DNA from: Bacteroidota bacterium
GTDB taxonomy: Bacteria; Bacteroidota; Ignavibacteria; UBA10030; UBA8401
DNA length: 64,000 nucleotides
Direction: 5' to 3'
Assembly (NCBI GenBank): GCA_041658205.1
Contig: JBBAAO010000001.1
Span: forward strand, 1,178,001 to 1,242,000
Shown here: piece after piece, positions 1 to 8,962 of the stretch
Layout: each line of letters opens with the position of its first letter
Position numbering within the stretch: position 1 is the stretch's first letter
Translations under genes and position numbers: made by a program
Notes under the pieces: model-generated
Told to the model about the DNA's origin: nothing
What the model saw: the letters and a program-made list of their open reading frames with translations, nothing else
Database searches by the model: none

Positions 1-839
1 ATAAGCCAAATTCCTGTTATACCAAGATCCTCATGCGTATCGGGGTTTCCGTCATTAAGATAATCAAGTTTCTGCGTAATGCCTTTAAAATCCCCAATAC
101 CGTTGCCGTCGCTGTCGTAAAAGCTGCGTACAAAAAGCTCATAAAACACGCTGTTATTCCACCAGGAGATTCTGCCGGTGTCGCGTTTGTTTACCAGAAT
201 ATAATTATTTTTTACAAGGGTGTCGCTGAGGGTTGAATCGCTGACAATAAGCCTTGCACCATAACTGCCTGCTTTAGCGTAGAAAACCGACGGATTCCTG
301 TCTGTAGATGAAGCGGGTGTTCCACCTTCAAAGGTCCACTGCCAGTTTGAAATTTTGCCCGATGATACGTCGGAATAATATACCTGACCATTTTCAAATA
401 ACGTCAATGAGTTTGCAGTAAAGTCCGCCTTCGGCGGACCGGTATGTGAAACTTCATTATTATACCAGACAGTAATAATATTGGAATCGGGTTTTACCTT
501 ATAGGTTCGGTTTGGTCCGCCATTAGGAAATTCCTCACGTCCATTCCACTGTCCGTTAATCCTGAATTTAAAGTCGGCCGACGCATTTGGGGTAAATCCG
601 TTAATTACGATCTCATAAATTTTATCGTCGTCAGAATCGGCCAGTTTAGTGACGGGCGAGCCCCAGTTGTTGAATGTTCCGGCAAGGTCTACATATTCGT
701 TCGCCGGGTCAAACTTTCCCATAGAAATCAGGTAGCCCATATTTACCCTGAAGGTAATCGGAACAGTTTGTGAATGAACGGCAGTTTGTAAGCTAATCAA
801 TAAAGAAATGATGAACAGGAATCTAAGAGAATTTTTCAT
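1..839 (-). CDS. Secreted alpha-amylase (GH13), N-terminal part, cut by window edge
   Basis: The open frame reads without a stop from an ATG at 839 to the window edge, giving about 279 codons. The N-terminus is a signal peptide (MKNSLRFLFIISLLISLQT). A starch-binding or isoamylase-like beta domain follows, including FNNWGSPVTKLADSDDDKIYE. A PKD-like domain with SDVSSGKISNWQWTFEGG comes next. The frame then enters the start of a GH13 barrel with VFYELFVRSFYDSDGNGIGD and FKGITQKLDYL, typical of family strand 1 and helix 1. The catalytic Asp/Glu/Asp residues would lie beyond the edge. The likely role is extracellular or cell-surface breakdown of alpha-glucans, which fits the adjacent receptor and sugar-type repressor genes. 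Whether it ends in a T9SS sorting domain cannot be seen. Confidence 0.88.
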   Translation of the reverse strand, partial: MKNSLRFLFIISLLISLQTAVHSQTVPITFRVNMGYLISMGKFDPANEYVDLAGTFNNWGSPVTKLADSDDDKIYEIVINGFTPNASADFKFRINGQWNGREEFPNGGPNRTYKVKPDSNIITVWYNNEVSHTGPPKADFTANSLTLFENGQVYYSDVSSGKISNWQWTFEGGTPASSTDRNPSVFYAKAGSYGARLIVSDSTLSDTLVKNNYILVNKRDTGRISWWNNSVFYELFVRSFYDSDGNGIGDFKGITQKLDYLNDGNPDTHEDLGITGIWL

Positions 840-860
840 GGGAGTTTCTTTAGTTTATAC

Positions 861-887
861 AATCGATTAAATCGATTAATTTCGATT
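861..887. promoter_or_regulatory. Repeated AATCGATT motif upstream of the amylase gene
   Basis: AATCGATT occurs at 861-868 and again at 870-877, and a related TTCGATT follows at 881-887. AATCGATT is itself a perfect palindrome. It lies 22-48 bases upstream of the amylase start codon, where an operator would be expected. The GntR/LacI-type regulator at 7071-8219 is an obvious candidate ligand, but that link is inference because the regulator's own upstream palindrome has a different sequence. Confidence 0.35.
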
Positions 888-967
888 CAATATAGAACTC
901 GTGTAGTGATAACTGATGTTTTATGTCTTTTAATAAAAATTATTCTGTAGTGATGTCGAGCTATGAA

Positions 968-996
968 TAAAAAAAAACCGGGCAGTATTTGCCCGG
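968..996 (-). terminator. Rho-independent terminator after the 347-aa cargo gene
   Basis: The inverted repeat CCGGGCA (978-984) and TGCCCGG (990-996) encloses a 5-base loop. On the minus strand it is followed by a run of eight or more T (968-977). It lies 17 bases past the stop codon of the gene at 1014-2057. Confidence 0.85.
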
Positions 997-1013
997 CCAG
1001 AAAAAACCTGATA

Positions 1014-2057
1014 CTATTTTATTAAGATCATCTTTTTTGTTGAGATGAACTCTTTGGTTTGCATTTTATAAAAATATATACCGCTGCTTAATCCCGCAGC
1101 ATTCCAAGTGGCATAATAAATACCCGGCTGCTTCACTTCATTTACCAACGTTGCAATCTCGTGACCTACAAGATCATAAATCTTTAACGAAATTAATCCT
1201 TCTTGAGCAAGACTGTATTGAAAATTTGTCGTTGGGTTGAATGGATTTGGATAATTTTGTTCAATGGAATATGTTAGCGGAATTGTTTGACCAGCATGTT
1301 CATCAACACGAAGAAGGGCGCCTTGTTTTGAAAAAGGCGCAACACCAGAGGCGATTGTTGCGGCAAACCATGTATTAGCAGCATCAATTGTCATAGTAAA
1401 GTTATTGCCGTCAAAATCTCCGCTTGTTACTGTTGTTGGTGCACCTCCATAAATATAGCCATCGGTATTTCCTGGAACGAAACCACTGCCCGATTTTTCA
1501 TTAATGTAAGACAAAAAATACATTCGACTTGGTCTTCCACCGAGAGAGTCCCATGGAATTTTGGCTTCATATTCACTGCCATCGACAGAAATTGTTCGCG
1601 TAAACGCATTGTTTGACACTTTGACCCATATTGATGAGATTGCATTAAATTTATACGATCTATCGACAGTTGCACTTTCAAAATTCACAAAAAAATTAGC
1701 AGTAAAAGGTAATTTCGCATTTACACCTCCATAAGGGGAGAGAGAGTCCAAACCAGTTCCCGATGTGGGTACTCCCTTTGGGTCGGTATCAATCCATAAA
1801 ATTCGTTGATGTCCCGATGTGCCCCCTTTCCATGCAACATAAAGATTCACATTATCCCACGTCAAATAGAATTTAACACCATCGTTTGCAAGATATTCTT
1901 CATCAGCTTCCCAGTCTGCTCCATTTGTTCCATTTGTAGCTCCTTTTGTTATTACTCCATCAATGGTAATATTTCTGTTCGTTGAACCAGTCGATGTCGC
2001 CAACACGTTGCTTAAGAAGAAGAAAAAAGGTAAAAGTATCAGTATCAATTTTTTCAT
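1014..2057 (-). CDS. Secreted T9SS cargo protein with a possible CBM9/DOMON-like domain
   Basis: This 347-residue protein starts with a signal peptide (MKKLILILLPFFFFLSNVLA). Residues about 25-235 look like a single all-beta domain: an ITIDG opening, then ADEEYLANDGVKFYLTWD, NLYVAWKGG, an ILWIDTDP stretch and a KIPWDSLGG segment. That pattern resembles the CBM9/DOMON-like fold used in carbohydrate binding, but the family was not confirmed. The last 80 or so residues are a type A T9SS sorting domain (YSIEQNYPNPFNPTTNFQYS, then YDLVGHEIATLVNEV, ending FISTKKMILIK). The protein is therefore predicted to cross the outer membrane through T9SS and stay on the surface. It has its own terminator and lies in the amylase/TonB receptor cluster, so a role in glycan handling is likely. 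Confidence 0.8.
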   Translation of the reverse strand: MKKLILILLPFFFFLSNVLATSTGSTNRNITIDGVITKGATNGTNGADWEADEEYLANDGVKFYLTWDNVNLYVAWKGGTSGHQRILWIDTDPKGVPTSGTGLDSLSPYGGVNAKLPFTANFFVNFESATVDRSYKFNAISSIWVKVSNNAFTRTISVDGSEYEAKIPWDSLGGRPSRMYFLSYINEKSGSGFVPGNTDGYIYGGAPTTVTSGDFDGNNFTMTIDAANTWFAATIASGVAPFSKQGALLRVDEHAGQTIPLTYSIEQNYPNPFNPTTNFQYSLAQEGLISLKIYDLVGHEIATLVNEVKQPGIYYATWNAAGLSSGIYFYKMQTKEFISTKKMILIK

Positions 2058-2234
2058 ATTGTCTCCGAAAAAATAAGATTTTTATGAGAATGGATTTCAC
2101 TCTTGCTTGCAGAAACTTCACGCAGGGTAAAACTTTTACGATGCATAAGCAATTATTGAAATCGCTTCCATTGAGAATTGCTGCTTCCGAGACAAGGATA
2201 CTTTCGGAAACCTGCAATTATTGTCGTAATGAGT

Positions 2235-2264
2235 AAAAAAAGAGGGCAACAGAGTGTTGCCCTC
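2235..2264 (-). terminator. Rho-independent terminator after the 549-aa cargo gene
   Basis: A 9-bp stem GAGGGCAAC (2242-2250) and GTTGCCCTC (2256-2264) has a 5-base loop. On the minus strand it is followed by seven T (2235-2241). It begins 9 bases after the stop codon of the gene at 2274-3923, which makes it a textbook terminator for that gene and for the receptor gene upstream of it. Confidence 0.88.
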
Positions 2265-2273
2265 CAGAAGAAA

Positions 2274-3923
2274 CTATTTCATCAAGATCATTTTTTTCGT
2301 GGAGACAAACGATCCTGCATCCATCTTATAGAAATAAATGCCGCTGCTGAATCCTGAAGCATTCCATTGGGCAGTATAATTGCCCGGCTGCATCACTTCA
2401 TTTACGAGCGTTGCAACTTCTCTTCCTAATAGATCATAGACCTTTAAAGATACAAAACCAGCTTGTGCAATTTTGTAACTTAAAGTGGTGCTAGGATTGA
2501 ATGGATTTGGATAATTTTGATCCAATGTGAATGTGTTCGGTGCTATTTGTGCTGCCGATTTTTCTACATCCAATACTGTGAGATTCCACCACATAAGGGA
2601 TCCCGCCGGTTGCCCGCCGTCTGCACCTGTATATGCCGGTCGTGAAGTCGGATAGGTGAGCTTCATTGTATCCAAGTAGTATTTCCAATCTGAACGCTGG
2701 AAATCTTTTGTTGCATCAAATCCGGTATTAACTTTTTTCTTATTTGCACCTGCTGGATCATAATACCACGTAGCAAACGGAACTAAGTTTTTACTTGAAA
2801 GTGTAAATGCGATAGTATCTTTTCTGAAAGCTGTAAGAGAATCTGCAGCAAGCTTTTTGTTAATATAGCTAGTGAGTGGTATGAGACTTCCAATTCCAAG
2901 CGTACTTTTTGTATTATACCATGTTTGAACTCCCGATGTTACTGCATAATAGTTATTTCGTACAACGTATGCTGTCGAAACAACCTGTCCAGCAGAGTCA
3001 GGGACACTGCTAACGAATGTCATTTTGTTTTTACCATTTGGTTCTTTCTCGTTTGCATCACCAAATTCAGCCAATCGCACGTCATCGGTAGAATCGCGAC
3101 CCAGAACGAAATTGTCAACAAATAGATTATTTGTAATAGAAACTTTTGTACCTACTTTCCCTAATTCCATACAACCATGTGTCGACAATACATTAACAAT
3201 TGTATTATGATCAAAAATAAACAACTTAATTCCACCAACGCTTGAATGGTGACGAACAATTCTATCAGTACCGTCGGTGAATGTGCAGTTTCTAATGATG
3301 ACGCTATCGATCGAAGTGTTTCGTAAATCAAACGGTCTGCCATTGCCGATATCTGAATTATAGATATTACCCCATTGTGTAAAAAGAGTATTTGTCACAG
3401 AAACCAAGTGAGTAGCTGAGGGTACTTGAATTTGTGATCCATTTGCTCCTAAAAGAAGGCAGCTGTCAACCTGAAGATCGAATCCTGCTCCGTTGACCTT
3501 AATAATTTGAGTCGGCATAAGTGATATGTCCGCGGCAATAGTAGACCAACCTACTAAAGCTACATTCTTTAGCCAAAAGTTTCCACGAACATCAAATTGA
3601 AATGCCGGATATGTAGCTGTGACTGGATTTTTAAATGAAAACACAACAGGTTTTTTTCCTGTACCGGCTTCTGCTTTTATGCTCAGTGTCCAAGCATTAT
3701 TGCGTATGGAAGAAACTAATAAATATGATCCATTCCTTTTTAGCACGTATGTTCGGTTTGGATTATTTCTTGCTCCTAACGCAGTCGTATCTCCAGCTAT
3801 TTGATCGTTAAGATATTTTCCGGATGTAGCAAAATCCGGTAACACTACTTCATCCGCAGCCTGCCCGTAGGATAGGACTGTGGAGCATAAGATGACACTT
3901 AGAACGATAACAATGCCTCTCAT
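2274..3923 (-). CDS. Secreted right-handed beta-helix protein with T9SS sorting domain (polysaccharide lyase-like)
   Basis: This 549-residue protein starts with a signal peptide (MRGIVIVLSVILCSTVLSYG). Its middle (about 30-430) has the short repeated strands and asparagine ladders of a right-handed beta-helix, for example FWLKNVALVGW, VDSCLLLGANGSQ, IIRNCTFTDG, IFDHNTIVN and ITNNLFVDN. This resembles the DUF4957/DUF5123 proteins found in Bacteroidota polysaccharide-utilization loci. No catalytic residues were assigned. The C-terminal 85 residues are a T9SS type A sorting domain (FTLDQNYPNPFNPSTTLSY to FVSTKKMILMK). A strong ribosome binding site, AGGAGG, lies 6-7 bases before the ATG. It is 42 bases downstream of the TonB receptor gene and probably co-transcribed with it. 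Confidence 0.8.
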   Translation of the reverse strand: MRGIVIVLSVILCSTVLSYGQAADEVVLPDFATSGKYLNDQIAGDTTALGARNNPNRTYVLKRNGSYLLVSSIRNNAWTLSIKAEAGTGKKPVVFSFKNPVTATYPAFQFDVRGNFWLKNVALVGWSTIAADISLMPTQIIKVNGAGFDLQVDSCLLLGANGSQIQVPSATHLVSVTNTLFTQWGNIYNSDIGNGRPFDLRNTSIDSVIIRNCTFTDGTDRIVRHHSSVGGIKLFIFDHNTIVNVLSTHGCMELGKVGTKVSITNNLFVDNFVLGRDSTDDVRLAEFGDANEKEPNGKNKMTFVSSVPDSAGQVVSTAYVVRNNYYAVTSGVQTWYNTKSTLGIGSLIPLTSYINKKLAADSLTAFRKDTIAFTLSSKNLVPFATWYYDPAGANKKKVNTGFDATKDFQRSDWKYYLDTMKLTYPTSRPAYTGADGGQPAGSLMWWNLTVLDVEKSAAQIAPNTFTLDQNYPNPFNPSTTLSYKIAQAGFVSLKVYDLLGREVATLVNEVMQPGNYTAQWNASGFSSGIYFYKMDAGSFVSTKKMILMK

Positions 3924-3965
3924 TGGAACCTCCTGTATTTAGTGAATGTAAATTGTGGTTTAGGG

Positions 3966-6965
3966 TTATAGCTCAATTCTTACTCCAAGTTCAGCAGAAG
4001 CACCATATCTGTTGTTTACATTTGGCAAATCCCATTCTGAATGAAATCTATTAGCAGTGGTTGTTCCTTCTTGTGTATTGGTAATATTGTTTAAATTTAA
4101 AGTGACCGAAATAAAATCCGTGAACTTCTGTTTCAATGTTACATCCCATCGAGTGTATGCATCCTGAACTCCGTCACTTCTCTGATTAGAGGAAAATGTG
4201 GCGTTGTAGCTGCTCTGATGAAACATTGAAATTCTGAATGAAAAATCTGCGATGTCGTATCCAAGAGAAGCATTTCCAAAAAATTCGGGTTGATCTTCCA
4301 GTTTTTGCTTTGTATTGATGAGAAAAACTTGTGTTCGAGGTGTCGGAAAAGGGAATGGATCCTGAATGACAGTATCTGTCACTACTTTGGATGAGGTAAC
4401 CCAAGTTTCTGATCGTACGATCGTGATATTGTAATTCAAAACAATATTGCTTAGGAAACCGGGAAGGAATTTAAAATCTGTTTGATGCTCAATTTCAAAT
4501 CCCCAAACACGCGTCGGCTTTGTTGAATTGTAAGGGAAATTGAGATTAAATTTACTGTTCACACCGGGGAAAGGATCCTTCCATGGAACGCCAAGACTAT
4601 CAAGCGTATTCTGTCCGGAAACCTGAACCCCATTTGTTGCGTGGTACATATTTTTAATATCTTTATAAAATGCAGATGCAGAAAATAGCCCGATCGTATT
4701 TCCATAGAATTGTGTCTGAATCTCATAGTTCCAAGCGACAGCATTTTTTAAGTTCGGATTACCAACGGTCATCGTATTAATACCGGTAATTGAACTTGCA
4801 ACGAATTTCTGTAATCGTTGATTAAAATCCGGTCTGGCCAACATCTTGTAACCGGCCAAGCGTATGTTCATAAAATCTAACGGTCTAACAATTGCATGAA
4901 TGTTAGGAAGAACAACACTTTCTTGATGAAAAACAGTCGTGTCTCGTAATTCACCAATTGGGAACGGAAAACCACTGAGGGTTTTTGGTGTATATTTTGA
5001 ATTGTAGTCATTGTCATCACTTTCTATTCGAACTCCTGTTACAAGAGAGAATTGTGCGCCAATATTCAAAGTATTCATAGCATATCCGGCAAGGACACGT
5101 TCGGTAATTCCATAAACATCACCCTCTACTTCAACGTTTTTCTTATATTCTGGATCATTTCCCGTTTGATCTAAATAACCGTTAATGTTGAGTTGTCTCC
5201 ATAAACGTAATGCATCCCTATTGATTAATGGATACAATGCATATTTCCCGTAAATAGCGCGATTTTCCGGAATAGCATCAAGAAAATTTGAGAAGATAAC
5301 TAAACCCCCTTGTGTTAATTTCAAGTTCTCAAATTGTGTTCCCGACAAATCTTTTCTTACGACTGTACCATCTTTCTGTTTTGTCCAGACAGGCCATGTA
5401 TGCAGATAATAATTTGCTCTTGTTTGATGAAACGATGCATATCTTGATTTTTGTCTATATTTCCCGCCAAATTTTAATTCACCGGATAAAAAATCACTTA
5501 AAGAATATTCTTTGGAAAGATTAAGCGATACACTTTTTTCTTTATCAAAGTTTGTCTGTGCATTATCGTTTGCATGATCAATGGTTGCTGTTTGAAAATT
5601 ATTCAACGCGTAAGGAATCCACTTTTCAACGGGACCTTTAGCATAATCTTTAGGGACGTTACTCATTCCAGAAATAGTTTTCCCCGTAGAATCACGTAAA
5701 GAAGGCTCGATCAAATTTAATTCAAAATCAAAGGGATCATCTCTTTTTGCCTGAGAGAAGGCAAGATTCCAATTTACTTTCAATCCAACAAGGTAATTTT
5801 CGCCATGGAGAAACGAATTAATCGTAGTAATTTCTGTCTCCCTATCTCGATAGTCATAAATGACTTGTCCTGTTTGTGTATAATTCCGATTCGACGTCAA
5901 ATAGTTTCTCGAAGTTTGATTCAACATCGTGTTTATTAAAAGACGACCTCCATCGGGTGTATCAAAATCCAAAATGATACTTCCGCCGCCGCGTTTTCGT
6001 ATTTCATTAGTATAGAGTGGTCTGAATGAAGTGATTTCATAATCATTGCCATTCTTTATTCCCGTGAGATCGTAATTAAGATCTGTTGATTCATTGCTTC
6101 TAATGGCCCGTTCGAGGTTGCCGGATATTTGAATCCCAAACAAATCGTCAAAAAAACGTTCTCCGTATCTTCCGGAAAAATTGTATTGGTTTGCGGATTT
6201 ATCTAAACCGTTATATGATCCCCTGGGTTCAATTCTAATCAATCTTTCCGATGGAGCTTTTCTTGTCACTAAATTTACACTGCCAGCAATGGCATCGGCA
6301 TCTTTATCTGATGTGGATGCTTTCGTCAGTTCGATTCCTGCCAACGATCCCTGGGAAATTGTGCTTAAATCAACTCCACGTTCATTCGCATCGGTTGGTG
6401 CCATTCTATTTCCATCGATTGTGACAACGGAAAATTTATCACTTAACCCGCGCAAGATTACTTTATTAGCCTCGCCTCCACTACGGAGCAAAGACACACC
6501 AGGTAAACGACCAATTGCCGATGCTGCGTTAGCATCAGGCAGCTCCTGTATTTTCTCTTCGGATACAACATTCATTATGGATTTTGAAGTTATTTGCTGA
6601 TTTATAGCAGCCATCTGTCCCCGCATTTGCGCGGTGATCACTACTTCCTCGCCGGCAATAATGGCCGGATACAAACGAACATGAAAGGATTGATTTTGAT
6701 CTTCAGAAAAAGTTAAAACAAGTTTTTTTGATTCGTATCCCACACACGAAACCCGTACGGTATATGTTCCCTCGGGAATGTTATTAATTCTATAATTTCC
6801 TTCAATATCTGTTATTCCACCCAACGATGTTCCTTCGAGAAACACGTTGATACCAATCAGTTTTTCATTGGTGGTAGAATCTGTGACTGTCCCTTGGAGG
6901 ACATTCTGTCCGAGTCCGAGAGAGGAGAGAGTAACAATACAACAGAGCAGCAACAAGGTTTTCAT
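3966..6965 (-). CDS. TonB-dependent outer-membrane receptor with carboxypeptidase-regulatory-like domain
   Basis: The start is taken as the ATG at 6965 (999 residues), because a good signal peptide (MKTLLLLCCIVTLSSLGLGQ) begins there and a GAAAG lies upstream. The upstream in-frame TTG at 6986 has neither. Residues about 22-108 are a CarboxypepD_reg-like domain (LQGTVTDSTTNEKLIGINVF, GTYTVRVSCVGYESK). A plug domain follows (ELPDANAASAIGRLPGVSLL, VILRGLSDKFSVVTIDGNRM) and then a long beta-barrel ending in an amphipathic strand (GASAELGVRIEL). It should import a ligand, probably an oligosaccharide given its neighbours, using TonB energy. No SusD-type lipoprotein partner is encoded beside it. 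The plug resembles the Xanthomonas/Caulobacter TonB receptor group more than SusC. Confidence 0.92.
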   Translation of the reverse strand: MKTLLLLCCIVTLSSLGLGQNVLQGTVTDSTTNEKLIGINVFLEGTSLGGITDIEGNYRINNIPEGTYTVRVSCVGYESKKLVLTFSEDQNQSFHVRLYPAIIAGEEVVITAQMRGQMAAINQQITSKSIMNVVSEEKIQELPDANAASAIGRLPGVSLLRSGGEANKVILRGLSDKFSVVTIDGNRMAPTDANERGVDLSTISQGSLAGIELTKASTSDKDADAIAGSVNLVTRKAPSERLIRIEPRGSYNGLDKSANQYNFSGRYGERFFDDLFGIQISGNLERAIRSNESTDLNYDLTGIKNGNDYEITSFRPLYTNEIRKRGGGSIILDFDTPDGGRLLINTMLNQTSRNYLTSNRNYTQTGQVIYDYRDRETEITTINSFLHGENYLVGLKVNWNLAFSQAKRDDPFDFELNLIEPSLRDSTGKTISGMSNVPKDYAKGPVEKWIPYALNNFQTATIDHANDNAQTNFDKEKSVSLNLSKEYSLSDFLSGELKFGGKYRQKSRYASFHQTRANYYLHTWPVWTKQKDGTVVRKDLSGTQFENLKLTQGGLVIFSNFLDAIPENRAIYGKYALYPLINRDALRLWRQLNINGYLDQTGNDPEYKKNVEVEGDVYGITERVLAGYAMNTLNIGAQFSLVTGVRIESDDNDYNSKYTPKTLSGFPFPIGELRDTTVFHQESVVLPNIHAIVRPLDFMNIRLAGYKMLARPDFNQRLQKFVASSITGINTMTVGNPNLKNAVAWNYEIQTQFYGNTIGLFSASAFYKDIKNMYHATNGVQVSGQNTLDSLGVPWKDPFPGVNSKFNLNFPYNSTKPTRVWGFEIEHQTDFKFLPGFLSNIVLNYNITIVRSETWVTSSKVVTDTVIQDPFPFPTPRTQVFLINTKQKLEDQPEFFGNASLGYDIADFSFRISMFHQSSYNATFSSNQRSDGVQDAYTRWDVTLKQKFTDFISVTLNLNNITNTQEGTTTANRFHSEWDLPNVNNRYGASAELGVRIEL

Positions 6966-7070
6966 ACGTATCAATCTTTCAAACAAATACTAAATGAGTG
7001 AAGAATATTTGATCATGACAATTGAATCATTCGCGCAACAATTTTTCTGTTCTTTGATTGGGAATCTTCC

Positions 7071-8219
7071 TTAACGCCGTTTAGGTTTACTGTGTGTTTG
7101 TATCTTTGATGAAATAGTTTTTCGTCCGCTAACACATGAATCACGAATAATAAGCTGTGGTTTCAAAATGCGACGTATTGATCCTTTTTTACCCTCAATT
7201 TGTCGGACAAGTACATCCATTGCTTGATGTCCAATGATATTTGTCGGTTGTTGGATTGTCGTCAAAGGAGTCGCAGCAAATTGACCGCTTTCAATGTCGT
7301 CGAAACCAATAATTGCAACGTCTTCAGGAACTCGCAATCCTTGTTCTAGGATTGCATATTCAAAACCGAGTGCAGCAAGGTCGTTATAGACAAACATCGC
7401 ATCAGGCTGTACTTTAATCTTTTTAAATTGCTTTCCAATTTCGTAGCCAGATTGATAATCGTACCATTCGCCGCGCATACCCAGGTGAAAGAGTAATCCT
7501 TCATCTATTTGTCTGCCATGTATTCGCAGGGCCCGTTTATATCCTTGAAGTCGAAGATTACCGACTTCGTTTCCTTTTTCTCCATTGATATACCCGATTC
7601 TTTGATACCCAAGTTTTATCAGATAATTGGTAGCGATGAATCCTCCAAGTTCGTGATCACAACCAACGAAGGGAATATCTTCATCAGCGATATACGAGAC
7701 CATGACAAAAGGGAAGTGTTCCTGCAATAATTTTTTAATGGTAGGAGTAGCATGGTATTCATGGGTCATGGATGCAATGATCATACCCTTAACCCCAAAC
7801 TTTCGGAACCGTGCTATCTGAGAATCTTCGCGTTCCGCCTTATTGGATGAATTTGAAATGAGAACGTGATACCCAAGTTTGTAAGCGGCTTCCTCAACGC
7901 TGTCCATGACGCGTGAAAAAAAAGGAGAGCGGATATCCCGGAAAACAAGTCCGATCGTTTGCTGCTCGCGTTGGTTTGACTCAAGAAGAGACTTAGCGAC
8001 ATAGGTTCCCATACCGACCCTGCTAAAGGCAACTCCTTCGTAAATCATTGTTGCGAGGGCTTTTTTTATCGTAATAAGGCTTACTCCGTAATGGGCAGCT
8101 AGTTCTGAATGGGAGCCAATCTTCTCGCCGACCTTAAGCTTTTTGGAAGCAATTTGGGCCTTAATATCGTCAACGATTTGAAGATAGAGTGGGGTAGAGT
8201 CGTTTAGTTCAATAGGCAT
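7071..8219 (-). CDS. AraR-like transcriptional repressor: GntR-type winged helix joined to a LacI-type sugar-binding domain
   Basis: The protein has 382 residues. Residues 1-75 are a GntR-family winged helix (PLYLQIVDDIKAQIASKKLK, then SELAAHYGVSLITIKKALAT). Residues about 85-355 are a periplasmic-binding-protein fold of LacI type (TIGLVFRDIRSPFFSRVMDS, MFVYNDLAALGFEYAILEQG, IIGFDDIESGQFAATPLTTI). This combination is that of AraR-type regulators, which release DNA when a sugar binds. It sits upstream of the TonB receptor, beta-helix, CBM-like and amylase genes on the same strand, so it probably controls glycan uptake and digestion. A near-palindrome lies just upstream of its start (8228-8245) and could mediate autoregulation. 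The sugar ligand cannot be read from the sequence. Confidence 0.88.
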   Translation of the reverse strand: MPIELNDSTPLYLQIVDDIKAQIASKKLKVGEKIGSHSELAAHYGVSLITIKKALATMIYEGVAFSRVGMGTYVAKSLLESNQREQQTIGLVFRDIRSPFFSRVMDSVEEAAYKLGYHVLISNSSNKAEREDSQIARFRKFGVKGMIIASMTHEYHATPTIKKLLQEHFPFVMVSYIADEDIPFVGCDHELGGFIATNYLIKLGYQRIGYINGEKGNEVGNLRLQGYKRALRIHGRQIDEGLLFHLGMRGEWYDYQSGYEIGKQFKKIKVQPDAMFVYNDLAALGFEYAILEQGLRVPEDVAIIGFDDIESGQFAATPLTTIQQPTNIIGHQAMDVLVRQIEGKKGSIRRILKPQLIIRDSCVSGRKTISSKIQTHSKPKRR

Positions 8220-8227
8220 AAAATAGT

Positions 8228-8245
8228 TACTTGGTATACTAGGTA
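8228..8245. promoter_or_regulatory. Candidate operator of the AraR-like repressor
   Basis: An 18-base imperfect palindrome, TACTTGGTATACTAGGTA, matches its own reverse complement at 14 of 18 positions and is centred on GTATAC. It ends 9 bases upstream of the repressor start codon, where an autoregulatory site would be expected. Size and symmetry suit a dimeric GntR/LacI-type protein. Binding is inference. Confidence 0.4.
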
Positions 8246-8547
8246 TTCCTGTTGGCTTAACTTAGATGATTTATTCTTCTTTGTCAAGAAGTATTTTCTT
8301 GGGGGATCTGCTGAAAGGAAAAGTTGTACGGTCTGTAACGTTAGTGTGAATTAAACCTAAACCAGACTTGAACAATTGTTATTTTCTCTTTGCGAGAAAT
8401 TATTCAATGAATGGCGATGATAAAATTGTTTTTAAGAGATGATACGCTGATGCGGTTAAAGTGATATTATCGTGCCGTAATTGCGGAAAGCATGTTACGA
8501 AGAATAAGCGCAATATTATTTTACACTATCAATAATGTTGAAGTCGA
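8246..8547. other. Intergenic region without a recognisable gene
   Basis: This stretch of about 300 bases separates the repressor start from the end of the DUF1801 gene. I see no credible open frame, tRNA or terminator with a T run. The only local structure is a 6-bp hairpin, TTTCTC (8383-8388) with GAGAAA (8394-8399), which is too weak to call. It presumably contains the promoter of the repressor gene. Confidence 0.5.
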
Positions 8548-8937
8548 TCATTCAAAAATAAATGCATCTTTTTTTAGTTCATTGAACATCACTGCCTCTT
8601 CAAGATATTTTTTAAACAATCTTTTTTTAATATCCGATTCTTTTCTGAATTCAATATGCCTGATTTGTTTCAGTTCCTTACCGGTAAATATTCCATGCTC
8701 ATCAGACATCAAATATCCTTTGACAAAACCAATATAGATACCATCTTTTGTTTTGAGGGGACTTATGTAACAAAGCAACCCTTTTCTTGTGTAAAACGGA
8801 ACAGTAAATTTAATTGTTTCTTCAATATCAGGGAATGCTGCTAAAATAATTTCGCGAACAGCGATCATAAGACCACGGACATGTTTTGGAGAATGCTTGA
8901 GGTACGCATTTACTTCTTTGGATTTTTTAGATTTCAT
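8548..8937 (-). CDS. DUF1801 (YdhG-like) family protein
   Basis: This 129-residue protein has the DUF1801 layout. An N-terminal helix pair (VNAYLKHSPKHVRGLMIAVR, EIILAAFPDIEETIKFTVPF) is followed by beta strands (LLCYISPL, GIYIGFVKG) and a C-terminal helix with IRHIEFRKESDIKKRLFKKY. Family members are small cytoplasmic proteins of uncertain biochemical role, some annotated as iron-chaperone-like. It lies 25 bases after the ruvA stop on the same strand and might be read through from ruvCA. A short AGGAC just precedes the ATG. Confidence 0.75.
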   Translation of the reverse strand: MKSKKSKEVNAYLKHSPKHVRGLMIAVREIILAAFPDIEETIKFTVPFYTRKGLLCYISPLKTKDGIYIGFVKGYLMSDEHGIFTGKELKQIRHIEFRKESDIKKRLFKKYLEEAVMFNELKKDAFIFE

Positions 8938-8962
8938 GTCCTATGAAATTGTAAGGGAGGAA

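Noticed and set aside
6181..6600. 139-codon frame on the plus strand opposite the TonB receptor gene
   Set aside because: It is the mirror of a strongly conserved plug domain on the other strand. Its translation has no recognisable domain and there is no ribosome site.
8375..8405. Hairpin TTTCTC/GAGAAA as a terminator
   Set aside because: The stem is only 6 bp and AT-rich, and no T run follows on either strand.
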